NCBI GenBank assembly: GCA_027587225.1
Contig: JAPDDQ010000003.1
Span: 1 to 64,000, forward strand
DNA: 64,000 nucleotides
From: Solirubrobacter taibaiensis
GTDB taxonomy: Bacteria > Actinomycetota > Thermoleophilia > Solirubrobacterales > Solirubrobacteraceae
Direction of reading: 5' to 3'
Of this stretch, positions 9,289 to 17,663 are shown piece by piece; within the stretch, counting starts at the first letter, position 1; each line of letters starts with the position of its first letter. The notes below the pieces were generated by a model. It searched no databases. It had not been told where the DNA came from and worked only from the letters and a program-made list of their open reading frames with translations. The translations under genes were made by a program, and so were the position numbers.

Positions 9289-9666
9289 GTGGACCTCACG
9301 GCGCTGATCGACCGCTACGACGCGGCCTGGAACGCGCAGGACCTGGACGCGATCGCGTCCATGCACGACGACGCGATCGTCTTTCACAACCACACCGCCG
9401 GCGAGCGCGTCGCCGGCGCGGCGGACGTGCGCGCGCACATCGGCAGGATCTTCGCGCGCTGGCCGACGCTCCGCTTCGAGCGCCGGTCGCTGCGCTGCGG
9501 CGCCGACTTCGCCGTGAGCGAATGGACGGCGCGGGCGGTGCATCCTGACGACGGTCGCCAGCTCGAATGGGACGGCGTCGACGTCTTCCCGCTCACGGCG
9601 CAAGGCCGTATCGCGCGCAAGGACGTCTACTCGAGCTCGGGCACACCGCGCGTCATCGCCTCGTAG
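9289..9666 (+). CDS. SnoaL/NTF2-like family protein
   Basis: 125 residues beginning with GTG, 5 bases after the cupin stop. The pattern LIDRYDAAWNAQDLDAIASMHDDAIVFHNH, followed by a beta-rich half with EWTARAVHPDDGRQLEW, is typical of SnoaL-like small polyketide-cyclase/NTF2 folds. These form a hydrophobic pocket used for cyclisation, isomerisation or ligand binding. The reaction is unknown. Linked to the cupin gene and probably to the following HEAT gene. Confidence 0.8.
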   Translation: MDLTALIDRYDAAWNAQDLDAIASMHDDAIVFHNHTAGERVAGAADVRAHIGRIFARWPTLRFERRSLRCGADFAVSEWTARAVHPDDGRQLEWDGVDVFPLTAQGRIARKDVYSSSGTPRVIAS

Positions 9667-9700
9667 GCGTCACAACCGCTGTCCGTTCCGCGAGGCGACC

Positions 9701-10135
9701 GTGCTCGCGCTGCTCGAGACGCTCGAGACGCTCGAGCACGAGCCGCGGGTGCTCGAGTCGCTGGGATTCGCGTTCGCCCACCTCGACGAACCGCGCGGCA
9801 TCACGCCGCTGAGCGCGATCGCGCACCACCCGTCCGAGCGCGTGCGCTCCGCGGTCGCCCACGCGCTGTTAGGCCACGAGCACGACCTCGCGGTCCGCAC
9901 GTTGCTCGAGCTCTCTGGCGACACCATCGACGAGGTACGGGACTGGGCGACGTTGGACTTCCTCGACGAGTACGAGGGACCGATGCTCGACAGCGCACTG
10001 CTCATCCTCGCCGATCACCTCGACGACCCGCGGCTGCGCGAGGCGATCGCGGAGCGCTGGCCCCACGGCGTCCCGGCCGACGCCCGCGACCAAGCGGACG
10101 CCGACTGGGACCTCGCCTCGACGACCCGCGTCTGA
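9701..10135 (+). CDS. HEAT-repeat protein
   Basis: About 144 residues of alpha-helical repeats: TPLSAIAHHPSERVRSAVAHAL and the following DLAVRTLLELSGDTIDEVRDWA are two clear HEAT/PBS-lyase-type repeats. Such proteins are protein-protein scaffolds. The start is uncertain: GTG at 9701 is used, but the frame stays open upstream past the previous stop and reads a plausible FREATV segment, so translation could start earlier. Small size and acidity suggest a cytoplasmic adaptor. Confidence 0.75.
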   Translation: MLALLETLETLEHEPRVLESLGFAFAHLDEPRGITPLSAIAHHPSERVRSAVAHALLGHEHDLAVRTLLELSGDTIDEVRDWATLDFLDEYEGPMLDSALLILADHLDDPRLREAIAERWPHGVPADARDQADADWDLASTTRV

Positions 10136-10159
10136 TCGCCGAGCCGGAATCCTGGCCCG

Positions 10160-11857
10160 TTACTTCTGCGCGAAGACGTCCGGGGCGCTCGTGCGTTCCA
10201 GGTCGGCGGCGCGGTCGTCGGGCTGCTCCTGCGAGCGGCGCTCGGCCGCGACGCGGGCGCGGTAGAGCTTGATCTCGAGGTCCTTCGTGGTCGCGTCCCA
10301 GCCGAGGTGGCCGGCGATCAGGTCCGCGATGGCCTCGGCGGCCTCGAGGCCGCGGTCCCACGTCTCGATCGAGATGCGGGTGCGGCGGGTGAGCACGTCG
10401 TCGAGGTGCAGTGCGCCCTCGTGGGTGACGGCGTAGCGCGCCTCCACCGACAGGTAGTCATCGGCGCCGGGAAGCGGCTTGCCGAGCGCGGGCTCCTCGC
10501 GCACCATCGCGAGCAGCTCCTCGGTCCGCGTGCCGTAGCGGCGCAGCAGGTGCTCGACCCGCGCCACGTGGACGCCGTACTCGGCGGCGACCTTGTCGCG
10601 CCGGTTCCACATGGCCTGGAAGCCGTCGGCGCCGACCAGCGGCGTGACATGGGTGGCGGAGGGCGGCACGGTGCGGTCCAGGCCGCGCGCGGCGGCGTCG
10701 ATCGCGTCGCGCGCCATCACGCGGTAGGTCGTGTACTTGCCGCCGGCGACGGCCACCAACCCGGGAACGGGCACGGCGACCGTGTGTTCACGACTCAGCT
10801 TGGAGGTGCTCTCGGACTCGCCCGTCAGCAGCGGTCGCAGGCCGGCGTAGACGCCCTCGACGTCCTCGCGCGTCAGCGGCTGCGACAACACGGCATTGAC
10901 GTGCTCGAGCACGTAGTCGATGTCCGTGGACGACGCGGCGGGGTGGGCCTTGTCGAGCTCCCAGTCGGTGTCGGTGGTGCCGACGATCCAGTGGCGGCCC
11001 CACGGGATCACGAACAAGACGGACTTCTCCGTGCGCAGGATCAGGCCGGTGTCGAGCTGGATCCGGTCCTTCGGGACCACGAGATGGATGCCCTTGGACG
11101 CGCGCACCTTGAACTTGCCACGTTCGCCGACGAGATCCTGCAGGTCGTCGGTCCACACACCCGTGGCGTTGACGACCACGCGCGAGCGCACGTCGAACTC
11201 CTTGCCGCTCGCCTCATCCCGCACGCGCACGCCGGTGACGCGCTCGCCTTCCCGCAGGAAGCCGACTACGCGCGTGTTGGACGCCACCGCGGCGCCCATC
11301 TCGGCGGCGGTGCGCGCGACGGTCATCGTGTGGCGCGCGTCGTCGACCTTGGCGTCGTAGTACTGGATCGCGCCGACGAGCGCGTCCGGCTTCAAGGCCG
11401 GGGCGATCCGCAACGCGCCGCGTTTGCTCAGGTGCTTGGCACGCGGCAGGCCGCCGTGGCCGCCGAGGTTGTCGTAGAGCACCAGGCCGGCGCCGATGTA
11501 CACGCGCTGCCAGTGCTCGGTGAGCGGCAGCAGGAACGGCACGGGCGTGACCAGGTGCGGGGCCAGCGTGTTGAGCAGCAGTCCGCGCTCGCGCAGCGCT
11601 TCGCGAACGAGCCCGAAGTCCTTCTGCTCCAGGTACCGCAAGCCGCCGTGCACCAGCTTGCTCGACCGCGAGGAGGTGCCGGAGGCGAAATCGCGCGCCT
11701 CGACGAGCGCGACGTTCAACCCGCGCGTAGCGGCGTCCAGAGCCGACCCCGCGCCCGTGGCACCACCACCGATCACCACGACATCGAAGACCTCATTCTC
11801 CAGGCGCGCGAGGGCGTCACGGCGTTGCTCGGGACCTAGACGGCTGCGGTCGTTCAA
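10160..11857 (-). CDS. glpD: FAD-dependent glycerol-3-phosphate dehydrogenase
   Basis: 565 residues, the usual GlpD length. The N-terminal dinucleotide-binding site is VVVIGGGATGAGSALDAATR (about residues 26-45), followed by the family signature SSRSSKLVHGGLRYLEQ. The substrate/FAD region IVGTTDTDWELDK and the C-terminal domain (about 390-540) are present. It oxidises sn-glycerol 3-phosphate to dihydroxyacetone phosphate and feeds electrons to the quinone pool at the membrane. The start is TTG at 11857, supported by GAGGAG 7 bases upstream. No glycerol kinase or facilitator gene is adjacent. Confidence 0.95.
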   Translation of the reverse strand: MNDRSRLGPEQRRDALARLENEVFDVVVIGGGATGAGSALDAATRGLNVALVEARDFASGTSSRSSKLVHGGLRYLEQKDFGLVREALRERGLLLNTLAPHLVTPVPFLLPLTEHWQRVYIGAGLVLYDNLGGHGGLPRAKHLSKRGALRIAPALKPDALVGAIQYYDAKVDDARHTMTVARTAAEMGAAVASNTRVVGFLREGERVTGVRVRDEASGKEFDVRSRVVVNATGVWTDDLQDLVGERGKFKVRASKGIHLVVPKDRIQLDTGLILRTEKSVLFVIPWGRHWIVGTTDTDWELDKAHPAASSTDIDYVLEHVNAVLSQPLTREDVEGVYAGLRPLLTGESESTSKLSREHTVAVPVPGLVAVAGGKYTTYRVMARDAIDAAARGLDRTVPPSATHVTPLVGADGFQAMWNRRDKVAAEYGVHVARVEHLLRRYGTRTEELLAMVREEPALGKPLPGADDYLSVEARYAVTHEGALHLDDVLTRRTRISIETWDRGLEAAEAIADLIAGHLGWDATTKDLEIKLYRARVAAERRSQEQPDDRAADLERTSAPDVFAQK

Positions 11858-11916
11858 GAGCGGGCTCCTCAGGGGAGTAGGTTTCCCCCGGGAGGCTAGC
11901 GGGACGGGAGACCCGC

Positions 11917-11991
11917 ATGAGTGGCACCCGCCGCTTCAAGTGGCAGCAGTGGGAGTACGCGCGGTGGAAGAAAGCGGTGAGAGGACCCTAG
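11917..11991 (+). CDS. Candidate 24-residue Trp-rich peptide
   Basis: A 24-codon ORF with ATG at 11917 and TAG at 11989, preceded by a strong purine-rich ribosome site (GGGACGGGAG, 11901-11910) 6 bases upstream. The product has three Trp (residues 9, 12 and 17) and a net charge of about +6 (WQQWEY, ARWKKAVRG), an amphipathic basic pattern. It sits in the 144-base gap between divergent glpD and the serine hydrolase gene, 10 bases upstream of the latter's start, so it could be a leader peptide or an independent micro-protein. No family is recognised; translation is inferred only. Confidence 0.35.
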   Translation: MSGTRRFKWQQWEYARWKKAVRGP

Positions 11992-12001
11992 ATTGGGTTG
12001 A

Positions 12002-12796
12002 GTGACGCAGAAGACGATCGCAGTACGCCACGCGGGTGAGACCACGATCTCGGGCGAGGACGCCGTCTATGAGATCGGCTCGTTGACCAAGCCGTTCACC
12101 GCGCGGCTGCTCGCGCTGTTGGTCGATGACGGGATCGTCGCGCTCGACGATCCCGCCGTGGAAGGCCGCCCCTTCACGTTCCGGCACCTGGCCGAGCACC
12201 GCTCGGGCCTGCCGCGGCTGCCGCGCAAGCTCGAGCGATGGGATCGTCGCGACCCCTACGCACAGTTCACGGCGGACCGGATGCCCGAGGTGATCGCGGC
12301 CACGGCCGCGAAGCGCGCGCCGGGCGGGAAGGTCGCGTACTCGAACTTCGGCTACGGCCTGCTCGGCTACGTGCTGGCTCAGCGTGCCGGGACGACCTAC
12401 GGAGCGCTCGTGCGGGAGCGCATCACCCAACCGCTCGGGATGACGCAGACCGGGCTCGTCACGCCCGGCCTCGTCCAGGGGCACACGTTCTTCGGCAAGC
12501 CCACGCCGCCGTGGAACCTCGCCGCGCTCGCGGGCGCCGGCGGCCTGCGTTCGACCGCCGGCGACATGCTGCGCTTCCTCGCCGCCGAAGCCGAGCGTCC
12601 GTCGCTCGCGTGGTTCAAGGGGCCGCGTAAGCACGGGCTGTTGATGCACGAGGGCGGCACGGGCGGCTTCCGATCGTTCGCGCTCATCAAGGGCGACACG
12701 GTGGCGGTCGCCCTGCACGCGCAGGCCCGGAGCGTCAGCGGCGACGCGTTCAAGGCACTGAAGACCGCGGAGTCGCGGACAGTCGCCAAGACGTGA
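12002..12796 (+). CDS. Serine hydrolase of the class C beta-lactamase / penicillin-binding fold
   Basis: 264 residues from a GTG start. Catalytic elements of the family are visible: SxxK as GSLTKPF (about residues 27-33), YxN as YSNFGYG (about 113) and a KTG-equivalent HEGGTGG near the C-terminus (about 218). No signal peptide is seen, and the protein is about 80-100 residues shorter than most secreted members, lacking an N-terminal extension. It is therefore probably a cytoplasmic esterase or peptidase rather than a resistance enzyme. Substrate unknown. The gene ends 3 bases from the convergent exported-protein gene. Confidence 0.85.
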   Translation: MTQKTIAVRHAGETTISGEDAVYEIGSLTKPFTARLLALLVDDGIVALDDPAVEGRPFTFRHLAEHRSGLPRLPRKLERWDRRDPYAQFTADRMPEVIAATAAKRAPGGKVAYSNFGYGLLGYVLAQRAGTTYGALVRERITQPLGMTQTGLVTPGLVQGHTFFGKPTPPWNLAALAGAGGLRSTAGDMLRFLAAEAERPSLAWFKGPRKHGLLMHEGGTGGFRSFALIKGDTVAVALHAQARSVSGDAFKALKTAESRTVAKT

Positions 12797-12799
12797 TGT

Positions 12800-14275
12800 C
12801 TACCTCGGCAGATCGCAGACCAGAGGGAGTGTTCCGCCGCCGAGCTCGGTGAAGGCCGCGGCGGCCTTGGGCGAGCCGGTGACGACGGCGACTCCGTGCG
12901 GGTCGCTCTCCTCCGCGCCGGCCGGGCTGACGTTCTGCGTGCGCAGGACCTGCGTCAGTGCGCCCGAGCGCCCGCGGCCCTTCAGCGACACGATGCCGAG
13001 GCCGGGGGTGGAGCCCTGGGAGGCGTGGGCGCCGGTTTGCGGCAGCGGGCCGCGGAGTGCGACGTAGAAGCGGTCGCCGCGAGGGGAGAGGTCCGCGATG
13101 TCGGGCGTCGGGTCATCGCTGGCCCCGCGTGCGGTCAAATCGACCTGACCGAGGCGCGCGGGCGGGCTCGCTTTCAGGTCGAAGATCTGCGCTTCGTTGG
13201 CGAGTCGGTCGAACTGCCACAGGTAGCGCGCGCCTGGGGTAATGGCCATCGCGTGCGCGTCGCTCGGCGTGCCCGGCGTCGCGTCCTCGTAGTACACCGA
13301 TGCGCCCGGCTGGTTCGGCGAGGTGAAGCCCGGCGCGGCCGGGAACCGGCTCGGCAGCTGGTAGAGCCTGAACTCGGTCGGGTTGGTGATCTGCGTGCCC
13401 GCGCCGGAGTTGAGCAGCAGCCGCTTGCCGATCTGTCGTCCGCCACACCCGTCGCGGCCGATCGCCGCCGTCCCGTACTCACCGACGATGCGCATCGGTG
13501 TCTGCGTGATGTCGACGACGAACAAGCCGCCGCCACGGAGCGTCACGAAGGCCTTGCCGTCGCGGTTGAGCACCGGGCAGATGGGGGCGTTGTCGGGGCG
13601 ATTGTGCGCACCCGCCCAGTTCGGATCGATGTCGCTGAGCGGCGTCGCGGTCTCGCACGGGTACCCGTTCGGGGTGATGCAGGTCGCGAGGTTCAGCGTC
13701 GCCCCGGTGTTGTGCGCGAACGTCCCGGCCGTCGGGTTGTACTCGATGCGCTCGAGCAGTTTGCCGTTCTGGTTCGCGACCACGAGCGCGCGGCCGTCCG
13801 GCGTCCAGAACGCCGCATGCGCCTGCCGGGCGCCTCCGGCGCCGGGGCTCATCCGAAACAGCGCTTTCGGCGCGTGCGTGCGCGCGTCGAAGATCGCCAC
13901 GTGACCACTGGCGACGAAGGACAGCGCGATCAGCCGGTGATCGGGACTCGGTGACAGCATGTGCGGGCGGACGACATTGGCGCCCGTCGCATTGTTCGGC
14001 CCGCCGACGGCGAAGATCGTGGCGAGGTCGATGATCTTCGGGGCATTGACCGCGCCTCGGCGGGCGTCGAGGGCGTCAGAGCCGTGGATCACCAGCCGTC
14101 CACCGTGTGTCCCGCGCGGAGCCTCGGCGGTGAACCCGGCAGTGTTGTTCTGGTCGGTGAGCCAGACCTCGTACGGCACGGGCGGTGACGCGACCACGGC
14201 CGGCGCCGCCGCCAAGCCGCCACCCACGGCCACCACTGTCGCCAGGATCCTGCAAGCAGACGTCAATCGCGACAT
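12800..14275 (-). CDS. Exported beta-propeller (LVIVD/YncE-like) protein
   Basis: 491 residues with a signal peptide (about 1-29, ending AVVASPP). The body consists of repeated beta segments such as HMLSPSPDHRLIALSFVASG, AHAAFWTPDGRALVVANQNG, FVTLRGGGLFVVDITQTP and AMAITPGARYLWQFDR, as expected for a six- or seven-bladed propeller. Paired cysteines (ATCITPNGYPC, APICPV, RDGCGG, final LVCDL) suggest extracellular disulfides. No enzymatic motif is seen. It has a long AT-richer upstream region and no obvious operon partner. Confidence 0.75.
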   Translation of the reverse strand: MSRLTSACRILATVVAVGGGLAAAPAVVASPPVPYEVWLTDQNNTAGFTAEAPRGTHGGRLVIHGSDALDARRGAVNAPKIIDLATIFAVGGPNNATGANVVRPHMLSPSPDHRLIALSFVASGHVAIFDARTHAPKALFRMSPGAGGARQAHAAFWTPDGRALVVANQNGKLLERIEYNPTAGTFAHNTGATLNLATCITPNGYPCETATPLSDIDPNWAGAHNRPDNAPICPVLNRDGKAFVTLRGGGLFVVDITQTPMRIVGEYGTAAIGRDGCGGRQIGKRLLLNSGAGTQITNPTEFRLYQLPSRFPAAPGFTSPNQPGASVYYEDATPGTPSDAHAMAITPGARYLWQFDRLANEAQIFDLKASPPARLGQVDLTARGASDDPTPDIADLSPRGDRFYVALRGPLPQTGAHASQGSTPGLGIVSLKGRGRSGALTQVLRTQNVSPAGAEESDPHGVAVVTGSPKAAAAFTELGGGTLPLVCDLPR

Positions 14276-14803
14276 GCTTCCCTCTCACGTCAGGACACCG
14301 GGACGAACGCGGATGGCATGCCTGCCGCGAACGGTGCGACCGTACCGGGGTGTCGACAGTCACGCTAAATCGACGTTTTCTGGTCGATGCCCAGCAAGGA
14401 CGGTTGACACCTCCGTCAGGTCTTGAACCCGTCCGCTGCGGCATTTCCTGCGACCCGCGTGCCGTGTCTACTGTCCACACCACGGTGGCGGGCTGAACCG
14501 GCGCGCGACCGTGGAGGCGAGCATGCACGTCTGGCGACGGTTCGCGTCCCACGCTGCACCCGCTGCGCGATCGCTTTGAGGGGGCGATCGCCGGCGGGCG
14601 CGCGATCACACGTTGTCGCCGCCGGTTGACAGTGTGCGTACCTCCGCACCCGGCCACGTGTCCTCCATCCGCGGACCGGGCATGACCCTTTCAGCGAACG
14701 CGTATGCCGGTGGCTTCTCAGCCGTCACCGCCCACTGCGAACGTGCTGCCGGCGAACTGACCATTCGCCATTCCCGAGCGGCCGGCATACGTCAACGCTC
14801 CCC
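14276..14803. other. Intergenic region, no convincing gene
   Basis: About 530 bases between two minus-strand genes. The part next to 14276 must hold the promoter of the propeller gene. TTGACA hexamers occur at 14404 and 14626 on the plus strand, but neither has a TANNNT element at proper spacing. Open frames here (for example plus 14613-14882) lack a ribosome site and protein-like composition. I see no RNA gene or repeat. Confidence 0.5.
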
Positions 14804-15313
14804 TTACGACGTGCGCCCGACCGGATCATCCGGTCCGTTTGACGGCTCCTGCGGGGGCGAACTCGTCTTCTCGCCGCGGTAGGGGAGCCACACATAGCCC
14901 TGCTCGAAGTCTTCGAACTCGAGCGCAGGGTGCATGCGTCGCCGGATCTCGTCGGCCACGACCAATCCATGGAAGCGTTCGATGCGCGGCGCGTCGGTGA
15001 GCAGATCGTGCAGGGACACTGCGTCGAACGCCTCGACGCCGACCAAGGCGAAACGGTACGGCGGCGCCGCTCGCAGCCCCTCGAGCAGCGCACGACCCGC
15101 GCTGGTCAACGAGCGAGCGACGGTCTCGCTCGTCACTCCGCTGCGGCTCTCGCCGATCGGGATGACGTTCGCCCACCAGGCACCGTCCTCATCGCTCTGC
15201 TCGAGGTCGACTTCAACCGGTACCGGGACAGCCTCGCTTCTGAAGTGCTCGGCACACCTCTGCGCCGGCGGTTGCGCGCCGCACTCGATCGCCAGCGAGA
15301 AGATCCACGCCAC
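14804..15313 (-). CDS. Hypothetical protein
   Basis: 169 residues, not recognised. No signal peptide or membrane span despite the N-terminal MAWIFSLAIECG. It is acidic in the first half (VEVDLEQSDEDGAWWANVIP) and has a conserved-looking aromatic segment near the end (LEFEDFEQGYVWLPYRG). Its base composition is a little lower in GC than the flanking genes. It stands alone, with 120 bases to the next gene downstream in sequence. It could be a small cytoplasmic accessory or immunity-like protein, but nothing supports that beyond size. Confidence 0.55.
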   Translation of the reverse strand: MAWIFSLAIECGAQPPAQRCAEHFRSEAVPVPVEVDLEQSDEDGAWWANVIPIGESRSGVTSETVARSLTSAGRALLEGLRAAPPYRFALVGVEAFDAVSLHDLLTDAPRIERFHGLVVADEIRRRMHPALEFEDFEQGYVWLPYRGEKTSSPPQEPSNGPDDPVGRTS

Positions 15314-15433
15314 GGGGTGAGCCTAGAGCGGGGAGCGGCGAGTGACGTTTGTTCAAGAGTCACCCCCGCCGACGGAGAGGAGCAGTCGCGCCAGCGGCTT
15401 CACTGCTCCCCTCCAGGCGACACGACAGTCCGG

Positions 15434-16930
15434 TCAGCGCAGCGGCAATGAGAGCGAGCGGGTGTTGCCCGCGCGGTCGCGTGCCGTCAACCGCAGCGTG
15501 AGCTTGCTCTGCCTGGCCGCCCGGTTCAAGCGGATCCGGAGACTGCCGGTCCCGGCACGGCCGATGCTGTCGGTCGCCGTGCCGACCGTCTTGCCGCGAA
15601 GTCGCACGGACGCGCGCACGACGCACGCCTCGTTGCATGAGAAGCGCACGGGCAGGACGCCGCGCTTCGGCGTGCCGGCGTTGGCGAGCAGCGACGGTGC
15701 GGTGGTGTCCTTGCCGGGGCCGGGGCCGGGGGAGGGATCGGGGGCCGGGCCGGGGCCGGGGCTGGGCTGCGGCGTGGGAGCGTCGTCGTCCACCACGACG
15801 ACGCTGGTCGATGCCTGCGGACCGAGGATCGTGTTCGCGCTCTCACCGCTCAGCGTGATGGTGACGTTGCCGGTCGTCGGCACCGTGATGTTCTCCTGGT
15901 AGTCGCCGGGCGCGAACGTCAGCATGCCGCCGCTTCCGCCGGAGACGGAATACGCCACGGTGGCCGTGCGGTTCGCCGGTCCCGTGCGGGCGACCGGGAT
16001 CTGCACCTGGCCGCTGCTCTTCGCCACCGCCGTGGCGGAGGAGGGGAACTGGAGCAGCGACGCCGGGACCACGGACAGGCTCTCGAGTGGCATGCCGCCG
16101 GCGATCGTGCCTACCGGGGTGGCGGCGCCCGTCGACAGGTCGAGCTTGTGCAGCACCGAGCGGCCCAGGTTGCCGGCCAGCTCGAACGAGGCGTAGGCCG
16201 TGCCCGAGGCCTGCGCGATGTCGAGGCCCGCGTTGTCCGTGGTGTCGACGCCGAGCGGGCCGACGGCGATCAGGTTGCCCGTGTTCGGCGACACCGGCGC
16301 GCCGCCGACGGAGCCCTGCGTGAAGAGGCGGTCGGAGCCCGAGTCGATGTCGTAGAGCGTGGTGCTCGTCGTGCCGTCGAACGAGTTCGTGTAGTCGGCC
16401 GCCACGATGCGCGGGTCACCGGGGTTGAGGCTTCCGTCCGTCCCGAGTGAGTTGCCGCTGTTCGGGCTGAAGCGGAAGTTCAGGTTGTCCTCCTCGACGA
16501 CGCGGATGGCGTCGGCGACGGGGTTGAAGCCGAAGCCGAAGTCGTTGAGGAAGCTGCTGAAGAAGGGGGTCACGAACGGGGTGACGTTGACCGCCGTGGC
16601 GTTGAACTGCCCCGCCGCCGCCGCCGGCGTGAGCACGTAGAGCGTGCCGCGGGTCGCCTGGGCGTACAGAGCGCCGCCGCGCGGGCGATAGTCGAGCCCG
16701 ATCAGGTTCGTGTCCGGTCCGAGAATGCCCCCGTCGACGTTCGGGAAGTTGATGGTCGCCGGCGTGGCCGCTCCTGGGTCGCCGACCGGGAAGGTCACGA
16801 GCGTGCTCGGGTTCGCGTTGGTCAGGCCGACGGCGGTCTCCGCGGCGTTCGCCGCGTCCGCCGTGAGTGCGCTGAGCACTCCGGCGGCCGCGATCCACGC
16901 AGCGGCTCGGGTCGCGCGTTTGCGCGTCAT
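15434..16930 (-). CDS. Exported DUF4394 domain protein with Calx-beta-like and C-terminal Ig-like domains
   Basis: 498 residues. Signal peptide about 1-29 (ends ANAAE). Residues about 30-270 match DUF4394: GLTNANPSTLVTFPVGDPG, GLDYRPRGGALYAQA, FGFGFNPVADAIRVV and a repeat of FRFSPNSG. Residues about 285-377 resemble a Calx-beta domain (VPVARTGPANRTATVAYSV ... GDYQENITVP). A Pro-Gly linker (about 384-408) leads to a C-terminal beta domain with two Cys (FSCNEACVVRASVRLRG). This architecture is typical of large exported proteins of soil actinobacteria; its function is unknown. Confidence 0.85.
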   Translation of the reverse strand: MTRKRATRAAAWIAAAGVLSALTADAANAAETAVGLTNANPSTLVTFPVGDPGAATPATINFPNVDGGILGPDTNLIGLDYRPRGGALYAQATRGTLYVLTPAAAAGQFNATAVNVTPFVTPFFSSFLNDFGFGFNPVADAIRVVEEDNLNFRFSPNSGNSLGTDGSLNPGDPRIVAADYTNSFDGTTSTTLYDIDSGSDRLFTQGSVGGAPVSPNTGNLIAVGPLGVDTTDNAGLDIAQASGTAYASFELAGNLGRSVLHKLDLSTGAATPVGTIAGGMPLESLSVVPASLLQFPSSATAVAKSSGQVQIPVARTGPANRTATVAYSVSGGSGGMLTFAPGDYQENITVPTTGNVTITLSGESANTILGPQASTSVVVVDDDAPTPQPSPGPGPAPDPSPGPGPGKDTTAPSLLANAGTPKRGVLPVRFSCNEACVVRASVRLRGKTVGTATDSIGRAGTGSLRIRLNRAARQSKLTLRLTARDRAGNTRSLSLPLR

Positions 16931-17273
16931 CGTTGCGTCCTTTCGTCAAGCCCCGAAACGGAGGGGCAGGATCTGTACGCAAGAGGCCTGCGCGCCGGCC
17001 GTCACTTCGGTTCACCTCCGAAGGCGCCAAGATGCCGAGGCCCCTGAGGGCGATGACGCTCGCTGCCGTATCGGCGCCGGGCTGTGGCGATCAGTGAGAC
17101 CGTGGTTCCCCACGTTGTCGGTGCGTAGTTCTCCGCAGGGCTGACCCGTAGTTACCCGCAGACCTGCCGAGTTGCCGTACAGATTCGCGCTGGTCCTCCG
17201 ATACCACCAAGACACGCGGCAACTCCAGGCAAGTTCGTTCATCGCTGTCGCCGCAGTCATCACGGAGACTCAT
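16931..17273. other. Divergent intergenic region between exported-protein genes
   Basis: About 340 bases separating the minus-strand DUF4394 gene from the plus-strand small secreted protein. It must contain both promoters. It holds three 23-base tandem degenerate repeats (separate entry) and no credible ORF. GACGGAG-like purine tracts occur just before the 17274 start (CGGAGACT, 17262-17269). Confidence 0.55.
17101..17169. repeat. Three tandem 23-bp degenerate direct repeats
   Basis: Copies start at 17101, 17124 and 17147, each beginning CGTRGTT and followed by YCC-CRC-type sequence; copies 2 and 3 agree best (CGTAGTT..CCGCAG..CTG). The period of 23 bases places copies on roughly the same DNA face. 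They end about 105 bases before the ATG of the small secreted protein, so tandem regulator-binding sites are plausible. The first copy is clearly more diverged. Confidence 0.55.
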
Positions 17274-17624
17274 ATGAAGAAGTTCATCATCGCCGCTCTC
17301 GCCGCGCTCACCGCCATCCTTGCCGTGCCGTCTCTCGCATCCGCCTCCAACTGCGGTGAGTGGTACACGTCCAACCGCTATGGCGAGGAAGCGTCAGTCC
17401 ACAGCGTCGTGCCGATGCAGGGAATGAACTGCGCGAGCGCTCGCTACGTCGTCAACAAGTGGCTGAAGCGCGGCTATCAGCGCCAGTCCTCCAACCGTAT
17501 TCCGACGCACTTCTTCGATGGCTACGTGACCTGGAACTGCCGCAGGACCAGCGGCTATGGCTGGCGCTGCGATGAGTACACCTCAAACACCGCCTTCAAA
17601 TTCAAGGCCGTCTACTACGGCTGA
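17274..17624 (+). CDS. Small secreted cysteine-containing protein
   Basis: 116 residues. A classical signal peptide (MKKFIIAALAALTAILAVPS, cleavage after about LASA, residue 24-25) leaves a mature protein of about 91 residues with four Cys (27, 53, 89, 99), which could form two disulfides. The mature part is rich in Tyr, Trp, Arg and Ser (CASARYVVNKWLKRGYQ, GYVTWNCRRTSGYGWRC). The frame is open from 17172, but the signal peptide and an upstream GGAGACT element fix the start at 17274. Not a family I can name. Wobble positions are visibly less GC-rich than in neighbours. The next gene follows after 39 bases. Confidence 0.8.
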   Translation: MKKFIIAALAALTAILAVPSLASASNCGEWYTSNRYGEEASVHSVVPMQGMNCASARYVVNKWLKRGYQRQSSNRIPTHFFDGYVTWNCRRTSGYGWRCDEYTSNTAFKFKAVYYG

Positions 17625-17663
17625 CACCCAAGCAACCTACGCGAGCACCAGGGCAACCATCAC

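Noticed and set aside
12002..12796. Annotation as a beta-lactamase resistance gene
   Set aside because: No signal peptide, short length and only the general fold motifs; family includes many esterases and peptidases.
14819..14835. GACCGGA/TCCGGTC hairpin considered as a terminator
   Set aside because: It lies inside the coding region of the hypothetical protein, not after its stop at 14804.
14613..14882. 89-codon plus-strand frame in the 14.3-14.8 kb gap
   Set aside because: No ribosome site, no protein-like pattern, and it runs into the 3' end of the opposite gene.
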